Source: Planctomycetia bacterium (GTDB lineage: Bacteria > Planctomycetota > Phycisphaerae > UBA1845 > UTPLA1). Taken from it: a DNA stretch of 64,000 nt. Where the stretch lies: the NCBI GenBank assembly GCA_015200345.1, contig CP054187.1, forward strand, positions 62,001 to 126,000. The letters are read 5' to 3'. Position numbers and translations under genes: made by a program. The stretch's first letter is position 1; every line of letters begins with the position of its first letter. Of this stretch, positions 47,157 through 55,076 are shown piece by piece. A model generated the notes under the pieces. It saw only the letters and a list, made by a program, of their open reading frames with translations. It did not search any database and was not told where the DNA came from.

Positions 47157-48218
47157 TCACGAGAATACTTTCGCGGAGCGTGTTTCATCCGCCGATCCGC
47201 CCTGGTGCGGCGGCGTGGCTTCCAGTAATTCCGCCACGAGTCGGTCGGGGGTGTAGCCCAGCGCCTGCGCGGCGAAGTTCGGAATCACACGATGCCGGAG
47301 CACCGGCGCCGCCAGCGCGCGCAGGTCCTCGGTCGATACGTGGTAATGCCCGCGCAAGACGGCGCGGGCCTTGGCGGCGAGGATCAGGTACTGCACCGCG
47401 CGCGGTCCCGCGCCCCACGCGACATTCTTGCGAATGAACTCCGGTGCCGTCGGGTCGGCCGGACGACTTTTGCGGACCAGATCCACGGCATGGCGCACGA
47501 TGGGAGGAGCAATCGGCACGCGGCGCACGATGCGCTGCAACTCGACAATCTCCGCGCCGCTCAAGAGGGAAGCGACTTCGGGGGTGGTTTCGGTCGTTGT
47601 TCGTTGAGCGATTTCGCACTCCTCATCATACGTGGGATACCCGATGAAGACTTTGAACATGAAGCGATCCTGCTGCGCTTCGGGAAGAGGATAGGTGCCT
47701 TCCTGTTCGATGGGGTTTTGGGTTGCGAGTACAAAGAACGGCTCGTCCAGCGCATGGCGAACGCCGCCGACGGTGACCTGTCGCTCCTGCATCGACTCGA
47801 GCATGGCGGCCTGGGTTTTGGGCGGCGTGCGATTGATTTCGTCTGCGAGGATGATGTTCGCGAACACCGGTCCTTTGAGGAAGCGAAAGACGCGGCTGCC
47901 GGTCGCACGATCTTCGGCAATGACCTCGGTGCCGGTGATGTCGCTGGGCATCAGGTCGGGTGTGAATTGAATGCGGCTGAAACTAAGCGAGAGGCACCGC
48001 GCCAGGCTCGAGATCATGAGCGTCTTGGCGAGACCGGGCACGCCCTCGATGATGCAGTGCCCGCCGGCGAAGAGGGCAATGAGCAACTGCTCGATGACGT
48101 CGTCCTGGCCGACGATGATCTTGCGAAGTTCCTCTCGAATGCGGCGATGGGAATCGCGGAGCTTCTGGGCGGCGACGAGATCGGCAGAATCGGGCGTATC
48201 ATTCGATTGAGTTTGCAT
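47157..48218 (-). CDS. MoxR-family AAA+ ATPase
   Basis: A 353-residue MoxR ATPase, a cytosolic AAA+ chaperone-like motor that works with VWA-domain partners. Walker A is GVPGLAKT (residues 59-66), Walker B lies in ANIILADEINRTPPKTQAAMLESMQE with the second-region insertion, sensor 1 is FVLATQNPIEQEGTYPLPEAQQDRFM, and the C-terminal lid has GPRAVQYLILAAKARAVLRG. All catalytic motifs appear intact. AAAGGA precedes the ATG by seven bases. It lies between the repeat-protein gene (46 bases) and the DUF58 gene (45 bases), and is the only energy-consuming enzyme in the cluster. Confidence 0.96.
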   Translation of the reverse strand: MQTQSNDTPDSADLVAAQKLRDSHRRIREELRKIIVGQDDVIEQLLIALFAGGHCIIEGVPGLAKTLMISSLARCLSLSFSRIQFTPDLMPSDITGTEVIAEDRATGSRVFRFLKGPVFANIILADEINRTPPKTQAAMLESMQERQVTVGGVRHALDEPFFVLATQNPIEQEGTYPLPEAQQDRFMFKVFIGYPTYDEECEIAQRTTTETTPEVASLLSGAEIVELQRIVRRVPIAPPIVRHAVDLVRKSRPADPTAPEFIRKNVAWGAGPRAVQYLILAAKARAVLRGHYHVSTEDLRALAAPVLRHRVIPNFAAQALGYTPDRLVAELLEATPPHQGGSADETRSAKVFS

Positions 48219-48264
48219 GGCGTCCTTTCCGTGGCGGCGGTGGCCGCGCGAGGGTATGGTTCGT

Positions 48265-49368
48265 CTAACGCTGCATGATCGGAAGGTTGTTGTAGGGGAG
48301 CTGGAGGATCATCAGGGCGATGGCCGTGCCGTAAACGTGGCCTACGGAGTCGCCATCCCAGGAGCCGTCCTCGTTCTGGGTCGCCAGGAGATGATCGCGC
48401 ACCTTCGGATAGTACGCCTTCCAGGTTTCTTCGCCGGCGAGGTAATTTACCTGGGCATAGTATAAATGGGCGTAGAACCAGTGGCCCCAGGTGCCTCCGC
48501 GGTTTTCGCCGATCCCGATGTTCTGCTTGCAATAGCGCAGGGCATTGAGCGCCAGCGGGTTGTTGTATTGACCCGCGTTGAACCAGCACGCGACGGCCGC
48601 CGCCGTGATCGGCGGACGTGAACCCGTCATGCCGACGCGGTAGGCGATCCCGCCGTCGGGCTGCACCGATTTCTCAAGGTACTCCATGGCGTGATCAATG
48701 ACTTTTTTCGGCACGGCGATGCCTGCGTTGCGCGCCGCGCGAAGCCCTTGCACCTGTGTCACGGTGACCGACCCTTCATCGCCGTTCATGTCGGGTGTGT
48801 ACAGCCAGCCGCCGAGATTGCTCTGCGAGCGTCCCGTCAGTTCGACGGCTTTCTGAAGCGTGAAGCGAATCTGATTGAGGCGATCGGCATCGTCTTCCAT
48901 GCCCATCACTTCGGCGAGAAAGAGCATGGAGAACCCGTGCGCGTACATCGAACGGGCTTCTTCCTCTCCGGCGCGACAGATCAGTCCATTGCGCTGTGCG
49001 GAACGAAGGATGAACGTAAGCGACTTGCGAAGGTGGGGGGCGTAAGGCCCCTGGGTCGGCGTGCTCCCCGAACCCGCCAAAGCCAGGCCGGCCAGGGCAG
49101 TCATGGAGACCGGATACGTGCCCAGACCGCCCTGTTCACGGAAGGCTCCGTCGGAAGCCTGTCGCGCGGCGAGGAATTTCAGGGCCTTATCGATTCCGGC
49201 CTGCGTCGGGGGCGTCACCAGCGGCGGATGACGGGCGAGGTCGGTCGGCGCGGCGAACGACGCAGCGGGTGCGGAAAAGATCCCGTCCTGCGCGGGCGCT
49301 CCGACGAACAGGAGAAAGAGTGCCAATATTACGGCAGTCATGCGTCGCCAGCGTCGCATTCGATTCAT
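48265..49368 (-). CDS. Exported prenyltransferase/squalene-cyclase-like repeat protein
   Basis: A 367-residue exported protein with a basic N-region and hydrophobic segment (about 10-26) followed by alpha/alpha-toroid repeats of the terpene-cyclase/prenyltransferase type (IDKALKFLAARQASDGAF; YPVSMTALAGLALAG; AMEYLEKSVQPDGGIAYRV; VRDHLLATQNEDGSWDGDS, with QDGSW-like motifs). No DxDD acid motif or zinc-binding Asp/Cys/His set is apparent, so it is probably a binding scaffold and not a cyclase. The signal peptide places it outside the cytosol, unlike true cyclases. It overlaps the giant propeller gene by four bases and precedes moxR by 46, so it belongs to the cluster. Confidence 0.85.
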   Translation of the reverse strand: MNRMRRWRRMTAVILALFLLFVGAPAQDGIFSAPAASFAAPTDLARHPPLVTPPTQAGIDKALKFLAARQASDGAFREQGGLGTYPVSMTALAGLALAGSGSTPTQGPYAPHLRKSLTFILRSAQRNGLICRAGEEEARSMYAHGFSMLFLAEVMGMEDDADRLNQIRFTLQKAVELTGRSQSNLGGWLYTPDMNGDEGSVTVTQVQGLRAARNAGIAVPKKVIDHAMEYLEKSVQPDGGIAYRVGMTGSRPPITAAAVACWFNAGQYNNPLALNALRYCKQNIGIGENRGGTWGHWFYAHLYYAQVNYLAGEETWKAYYPKVRDHLLATQNEDGSWDGDSVGHVYGTAIALMILQLPYNNLPIMQR

Positions 49369-52300
49369 GGTGTCGGTTGCCCCTCCATGGTTCCGCGATC
49401 CACCGCGGGGTCGCGCGGCGGGCCGGGTGCCCTTTGCAGAACATAGTAACCTTCCGACGCAACCGCCACGATCCGGTCGTTGAACACCAGCAGATCGGTA
49501 AACAACCTCGCCCGACCGAACTCGTCGGCAGCCAGATCGCGGTTGTGAACGAATGGCGCGGCCAGCATGCTCTTGCCGGTGGACTTATCCAGCACGTCGA
49601 AGGCTGCGACGTCAAGGTGGGAGGCGCCGCGGTCCATGAGCTGGCGCGGGGCGTCGGGTCGAATTCGGTATTCGATGATCGGGAGATAATCCGTAGAGGC
49701 ACGAAGCATGCCGGGGCTGATCACGGCGAACCGGCCGAGGTTGCGTTTCCAGAGCAGCGCCTGCGATTCCAATTCGTAACATGCAACGAGGTAGTCCGGG
49801 GGATCGTCATCGGTGTTGGTGTGCAGCACCAGCCGCGCGCCCGAAGTCGTCACACGCGAACCGGACGACGCCCCTTTCGGATATTCGACAACTGCATCGG
49901 CCGGCGGGAGCAGAAGCCCCGTGGTCTCAAGGTCGGCGATCACGTCACCAGTGGATGCGCGAACGACGGCGATGCGTTGGCCGCGATAACAGACGCCCAC
50001 CAGTTCGCGATTCAGCGGAAGCAATCGGCGAATGCGCCCGCTTACACCTCGCTCCCACAAGACTCGACCGGTGGAAACATCCCGCGCGGTCACCTTCTTG
50101 AAAGCCGCCTGACAGACGATTGAGCCAACGATCGTTGGCGCCGCGTCCCGATCGCGAAGTGTGATCTCATCGGCCACTTCCTCTTCATCTTCCGAAGGCG
50201 GTGCGGAAGGAGTCAGGCTGAATTGACGGCGGATTCGACCGCTGAAGGGATCGAGGACAAAGACCGTGGCCGAACGGCGATCAATCGCGACGATCTGGCC
50301 GTCCGCGACGGACAGACTTTCCAAACGGTGATTCGGGAAGGTGCGCCGCCAGAGTGGCGACGCGTCCATCCGCGCGGGCACAGCCGTCAGAACATTGGCA
50401 CGTGTGGCGTAAACAAGAATGCCGTCTGCCTGGACCATGGACGGCTTGGGCAGTTCGCTCGATTCTCCCTCAAGCGGAATCGGTGGCCAAGCCGCCCGGC
50501 CGGTAAGCAGCCCGACCGCAGCCATCTGCCGCGCACCGGAAAGCAGGGCAACACAGCCTTCGGTTGCGCTGTCGGCGGGGCGTATTGATACGATCCGCTG
50601 CACCGCCGGTTCATCGATCATCTCGAGGGTTGGCTCGAGGTCGCAAGCCCAGAAGACTTCGGCCTGGGCCTTGCCGCGCACGTCGACCCCTCGCATTTGT
50701 CGCATGATACGAATGGGCAACAAGTCAGCATGGATGTCCAAAGGATTGGCGGGATCGAAGAACGCGGTGACGTCGGAGGGGTAATAGGCGGCGACGACTT
50801 CATACGCGCCGATCTCGAGATAGGGCGGTGTTTGCAGGATGCGCGGGCGATTGCGCGGGGCATCGGCAGCGATGGGCCATTCACTTCGTAGAAATTCGAT
50901 AAGCTGTGAGACGGACTTGCCGCGGTATGATGCGGGCAGTTCGGTCAGGGTCTCCGGTACGACGTCACGCGCGAAGCGCGTAGCCAGTTGATCGAGCACG
51001 CGTCGAGCGCCGGCCGGCGTGCGCGGGAGTTGATCCCCCGGGGTCGCGTAAGCCCGGAGCAACAACACCAGCGCGGCCAATTCTGAAGACGCATAGGAGG
51101 TTTCGAGCGTCGCGCTGCCCGCGGTGACGGCCTTCCGCGCCGTCGTACGCAGGACGCGCTCAAGGTGAAACACGGCATTCTCAAGGGACCCTTCCGCCCA
51201 GTCGCGACGGGCCAGCGCCACGTCCAGTGACGCGGAAGACGGCGTGAAATTGCAGGCATCGGTGATGTGGCGGCAGGCGTCGAGGCGGGATTCATTCAGC
51301 GCTGTTTGAAACACTCGGCGCACGGCGGTATCCATCGCGATCTGCGTCTGCGGATCAGCGGCATTCCACCAGCGCTGGAGCCGCTCGGCGATGGCCACCG
51401 TGGCGCTGACGCGAAGCTCTGGAGTGAATGAGAGGGTCTGCAAAGCCACGCTCGCGAGCAAATTCAGTGCGCGATGGAAAGCCTCGCTCGATTCACCGCG
51501 GTCTGCGAAATGATCGCACTGGGCCAACCCCGCGGCGAGAACATCGCGCGGTGCCATGGCGGTGGCGACTGCTCGATCGATGAGTTCGCGCGCGGAGGGC
51601 GGCGGCGCGTCGACCGCGAGCTGTAGAAGCGCCTCCACACGCTGATGGGCGATACGCAGGCGGAGGTCGTTTTCAGGCGTTTGATCGATGGGACGATCGG
51701 CCGTAGCGAGGAGGCACTCCTCGGCGCGGTCGAGTTGTTCCAGGGCTTCGCTCCAGCGGCGATCCAGGGTAGCAAGCCCGGCGAGTCGCAGGTGCGCGGT
51801 GGGATCGCGCGGTGACGTTGCGAGCTGCGCCAAGGCTGCGGCTTTCGATCGTTCCACGTCGGGAAACTTCGCGAGCTGGACAGCGCTGACGCTATACAAG
51901 GCGCCGTCGTGTACGAACAAGTTGCCCAGCGCGTGGCTCGATGGTTTGAACGGTTCGGCCGGCTGGCCGGTTTGTGCGTCGAGTGTTTCCAGGCCATCTC
52001 GGGTTGGAACGAATAAGCGCCTGCCGCAGAGGGCCGGTCGACCGGTGAGCTTCTTTTGGGAATAGGACCAGAGGCTGCGTCCGGTGTTGAGATCGACCGC
52101 GAGGACACCGGTTCCAGCGAGGAAGACGCGTTGCGTATCGCATCCGGCGATATAGCGATGATCGCCGCGGGGGAAGGACCATTTGAGCGTTCCGTCGCGG
52201 CGGTCAAACGCCTTGAGAAATCCGCAGTCCTGCGCGGCAAGGAGCACGAAGCGGCCTGCCCGGATCGGAGGCGTTGTCAGCCATTCGTCTGGTTGAACAT

Positions 52301-53996
52301 ACGAGATCTGGACGGTGCCCAGTGGCATGGCACGACGAGCCGGCGCAACTTCGCCGCTGCGGCTGCGTTCATACATGGCGAGCCAGCGCAGCGCGTAGTC
52401 ATGCCGATTCAGCGCGACGAGCAGCCCCGCGGCGGTTGGAATGTAGATCGTCGTTTCGTCAACGCAGGGCGTCAGAACTGTGTTAATGGCGAACATCCCT
52501 TTGTCGGCCGTTCCGATGAGTACTTTGCGTACGATCCGGCCCTCGGCATCGAAAACGCCGAGCATGAAGTCGTTCTCGTGCTGATACGTTGCAAGAAGTC
52601 GCTCGCCGACGACGATCGGCGGCGAATAGAAGTGTGCAAAACGCAATTCATCTCCGGGTCTGCCCCCGCGGCCGAGGGTCCATCGCACCCGGCCGCTGCG
52701 CGCTTCGAAGGCGCGAATGGAATTCGGCTCGGGTTCCACCGCATCATTGGGCGGCACCGTGCCGTCTCGTGCAGGAAACAGCTCACCCAGTGTTCCGTTC
52801 TGCTCGAGTACGAATACCATGCCCAGTCCCGAGGTGATCGCGCCGCGGTATTCGTGGTAGAGGCTTCGCGTGGAAAGTTCATCCAACCGGCCGCTGTTGT
52901 CGGATTGGTACATTCGCACCAGCCGCCGCTGCGCATCGATGCGTGGGTCGCGCTCCGCCAGGCGCGGATGCGATTTCCACAGAAGTTCCAGCGTTGCCAG
53001 ATCTCGGGCCATCACCCCCTCGGGACAGGTGACAAAAAGCGCCTGGCCATCGGAGGTCGCCTGCCAAACCGGAGGCCGACCGGTTCGTGTGATCAGGTTT
53101 GTAATCGCATCGGGCGTGAGTCGTCCGGAACCGGGGAGGGAGTCCTGCCAGAGCGCATCCGGCGTCACCGCAGGGGACAATTCGATGGAAGGGAGCAATC
53201 CACCGGTCGGTGAATCGTCCCGAGCAGCTGGTCCCGCGCGCTTTATTTCGACATACCGAGAGATTGAATCGAGCCGGGCCTGCCAATCGGCGGGCAGGCC
53301 GCCGGACTGATCGCGCGTCAAGTGTCGTAGCTTGGCCAGGGCATCGTCAGCTTCATTCATCTGCCCTGTTTGAGCCAGGGCCAGGGCGCGCAATAACAGA
53401 ATCCTCGAGGGGGGCATCGTGTGGCCGGGCAGGTTCTCGAGTTGGTCAAGAACGTCCAGTGCCTCAAACGGCTGATCGATATCAAGGAGAACCGCGACAA
53501 GATGCGAAAAAGCCTCGGGGGCGATGGAAGTCATCCGGTAAAGACGAGTCAGTTTCCGCAACCGTTCCACATCCTGCGACGCGCTCGCCTGTGCGAACTC
53601 CTGCTGCGCGACCGGATCGAACAGGAGGCGATAGGCCTGGAGGCCTTCAGGAGGCCATTGAGCGAATTGCCTCTGTGCCGCTTCGGCTGCCGAGACAAAC
53701 GTCCGACCGTCCAATGTGACCGTGCGGTCGGGAAACTGCTCAATGACGCGGGAGAGCGTATCGACCGCGAGTTTCCATTGCTTGTCGGCTGCGGCATCGG
53801 CGGCGCGCTTCAGCCACGATTCAGCATCGGGATCACTGGGCGGAATCATGCCCTCGCCATCGCGACGAGGTTCGATCCGTAAGGTGAGATTGGCGGCGGG
53901 TTCCTGGGCGAGACACAGACGCCCGGCCTCCCAGTATCCGGGCAGGGCGAGCAACGCAAACCATACAGCGGTGTATCGAAACAGGGCAGAATCCAT
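49365..53996 (-). CDS. Giant exported PQQ-like propeller/TPR protein
   Basis: A 1543-residue exported protein and first gene of the cluster. It has a signal peptide (about 8-30), N-terminal helical repeats (about 50-260, KQWKLAVDTLSRVIEQFPDR; DVLDQLENLPGHTMPPSRIL), a first beta-propeller with PQQ-type blades (about 290-690: ARSGRVRWTLG; FDRRDGTLKWSF; DLNTGRSLWSY; DAQTGQPAEPF), a long helical TPR-like part (about 700-1080), and a second propeller (about 1150-1530: DPFSGRIRRQF; DVSTGRVLWERG). The blades suggest protein or sugar binding more than quinoprotein catalysis, since no dehydrogenase active-site motif is recognised. The start has no strong ribosome site. It diverges from the membrane protein at 54087 over 90 bases. 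Confidence 0.88.
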   Translation of the reverse strand: MDSALFRYTAVWFALLALPGYWEAGRLCLAQEPAANLTLRIEPRRDGEGMIPPSDPDAESWLKRAADAAADKQWKLAVDTLSRVIEQFPDRTVTLDGRTFVSAAEAAQRQFAQWPPEGLQAYRLLFDPVAQQEFAQASASQDVERLRKLTRLYRMTSIAPEAFSHLVAVLLDIDQPFEALDVLDQLENLPGHTMPPSRILLLRALALAQTGQMNEADDALAKLRHLTRDQSGGLPADWQARLDSISRYVEIKRAGPAARDDSPTGGLLPSIELSPAVTPDALWQDSLPGSGRLTPDAITNLITRTGRPPVWQATSDGQALFVTCPEGVMARDLATLELLWKSHPRLAERDPRIDAQRRLVRMYQSDNSGRLDELSTRSLYHEYRGAITSGLGMVFVLEQNGTLGELFPARDGTVPPNDAVEPEPNSIRAFEARSGRVRWTLGRGGRPGDELRFAHFYSPPIVVGERLLATYQHENDFMLGVFDAEGRIVRKVLIGTADKGMFAINTVLTPCVDETTIYIPTAAGLLVALNRHDYALRWLAMYERSRSGEVAPARRAMPLGTVQISYVQPDEWLTTPPIRAGRFVLLAAQDCGFLKAFDRRDGTLKWSFPRGDHRYIAGCDTQRVFLAGTGVLAVDLNTGRSLWSYSQKKLTGRPALCGRRLFVPTRDGLETLDAQTGQPAEPFKPSSHALGNLFVHDGALYSVSAVQLAKFPDVERSKAAALAQLATSPRDPTAHLRLAGLATLDRRWSEALEQLDRAEECLLATADRPIDQTPENDLRLRIAHQRVEALLQLAVDAPPPSARELIDRAVATAMAPRDVLAAGLAQCDHFADRGESSEAFHRALNLLASVALQTLSFTPELRVSATVAIAERLQRWWNAADPQTQIAMDTAVRRVFQTALNESRLDACRHITDACNFTPSSASLDVALARRDWAEGSLENAVFHLERVLRTTARKAVTAGSATLETSYASSELAALVLLLRAYATPGDQLPRTPAGARRVLDQLATRFARDVVPETLTELPASYRGKSVSQLIEFLRSEWPIAADAPRNRPRILQTPPYLEIGAYEVVAAYYPSDVTAFFDPANPLDIHADLLPIRIMRQMRGVDVRGKAQAEVFWACDLEPTLEMIDEPAVQRIVSIRPADSATEGCVALLSGARQMAAVGLLTGRAAWPPIPLEGESSELPKPSMVQADGILVYATRANVLTAVPARMDASPLWRRTFPNHRLESLSVADGQIVAIDRRSATVFVLDPFSGRIRRQFSLTPSAPPSEDEEEVADEITLRDRDAAPTIVGSIVCQAAFKKVTARDVSTGRVLWERGVSGRIRRLLPLNRELVGVCYRGQRIAVVRASTGDVIADLETTGLLLPPADAVVEYPKGASSGSRVTTSGARLVLHTNTDDDPPDYLVACYELESQALLWKRNLGRFAVISPGMLRASTDYLPIIEYRIRPDAPRQLMDRGASHLDVAAFDVLDKSTGKSMLAAPFVHNRDLAADEFGRARLFTDLLVFNDRIVAVASEGYYVLQRAPGPPRDPAVDRGTMEGQPTP

Positions 53997-54086
53997 TCCA
54001 ATTCAACAGGCAGGTTCGCCTTTGCCGCGCGTCACCGAGGCGGCTGTATCTTAAACACGCATCCTTATAACGTATACTGACCCTGC
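53997..54086. promoter_or_regulatory. Divergent promoter region of the large cluster
   Basis: These 90 bases separate two divergent starts and must contain promoters both ways. Rightward, TTAAAC (54051), 16 bases, TATACT (54073) would start transcription almost at the ATG at 54087. Leftward, AT-rich words (TTATAA, TAAGAT) are present but no convincing box pair was found. Confidence 0.4.
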
Positions 54087-54968
54087 ATGGACCAGGTTCT
54101 CCCCGCCCCCAAGCACTCTCATGGCCGCGCATGGCGGCATCTCCAGGGACTGCGCGAAGCCCTTGGGCTTCTGACCCCGGTACCTTGCGCGTCCGGCGAC
54201 ATGCGAAGGATTGCGTTGGCCGTGGGCTGGATCGTGCCGATCGGCTTGGCGACCGGAATTCTCTGGGCCGCGATCTTTCGCATCGCGTGGAGGCTGTATG
54301 GGGAAACGGCAAACATGCGCGTCCTTCCCGCGCTCGTCATCGTGCTGGTCGAATGCCTGCTCACCGGGCCGTTTCTGGCCTTGGGACTCGCTCGGACGAT
54401 GCACCTGCTGACCAGCGTCTCGCCGCTGCGAAGTCAGACGCACGACGAAGAGCCGCTTTCGCCGGTTGGTTCGCTGGCCCTGGTGCTTGCGCTCCTGGCG
54501 CAATGGGTCTTGCTGGTCAGCGTGCCGAATGCGACACCGTGGTACCCGTCCCAGACCGATTGGCGGCATCAATTCGTCTGGCTCTATCCTGCGCCGATCT
54601 ATCGGCCACTGGTGTTGGCGCCGATTTGGGGCCGTTGGGCGATTCTGCTGGCGGCGTCGATCGGGCGCGCTGCGCCGCAGGCCGATGGACGCACCACGGC
54701 GTTGAGTGAGTCCGTCTCGCCCAGCACGCTGCTCGTTCATCTCATCCTCCCGATGGCGCTGACCTCGCTTTATTGCAGCCGCGATCGGAATTTGTTGACC
54801 GGCGTGATCATCGGGCTGTTCGTGTTTGCAATGACGTACATCGTCTCCATCGCCTTTGCGCGGCGCGGCGGCGGGCAGACGCGGCATTCGCTTTTTGCCG
54901 CAGCGCAAGTGGCCCAGTTGACGTTTCTCATGCTGTATCGAGCCTTTTGGCCGTTGATCCATGGTTGA
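54087..54968 (+). CDS. Polytopic membrane protein of unknown function
   Basis: A 293-residue protein with about seven membrane segments (for example ALAVGWIVPIGLATGILWAA; VLPALVIVLVECLLTGPFLALGL; VGSLALVLALLAQWVLLVSV; TLLVHLILPMALTSLYC; LLTGVIIGLFVFAMTYIVSI). The start LREALGLLTPVPCASGDMRRIALA recalls the CobS cobalamin synthase opening, and the later GLARTMHLL sits where CobS has its GLADTxDG metal motif, but the acidic residues are missing. It could be a degenerate relative of CobS; I do not call it that. It may share the divergent promoter of the large cluster. Function is unknown. Confidence 0.7.
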   Translation: MDQVLPAPKHSHGRAWRHLQGLREALGLLTPVPCASGDMRRIALAVGWIVPIGLATGILWAAIFRIAWRLYGETANMRVLPALVIVLVECLLTGPFLALGLARTMHLLTSVSPLRSQTHDEEPLSPVGSLALVLALLAQWVLLVSVPNATPWYPSQTDWRHQFVWLYPAPIYRPLVLAPIWGRWAILLAASIGRAAPQADGRTTALSESVSPSTLLVHLILPMALTSLYCSRDRNLLTGVIIGLFVFAMTYIVSIAFARRGGGQTRHSLFAAAQVAQLTFLMLYRAFWPLIHG

Positions 54969-55076
54969 GTTGCATCGGAAGATCGCCCGCTCGGCGCGGT
55001 GGGTCGTGTTTGATTGATCTTTGCAGTAGTGACCGGCACTCGCCGATCGTTCATGCGTAGTTCAGATATAGACATC

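Noticed and set aside
54087..54968. Adenosylcobinamide-GDP ribazoletransferase (cobS)
   Set aside because: The N-terminus and topology are suggestive, but the acidic metal motif is missing and no cobalamin gene is adjacent.
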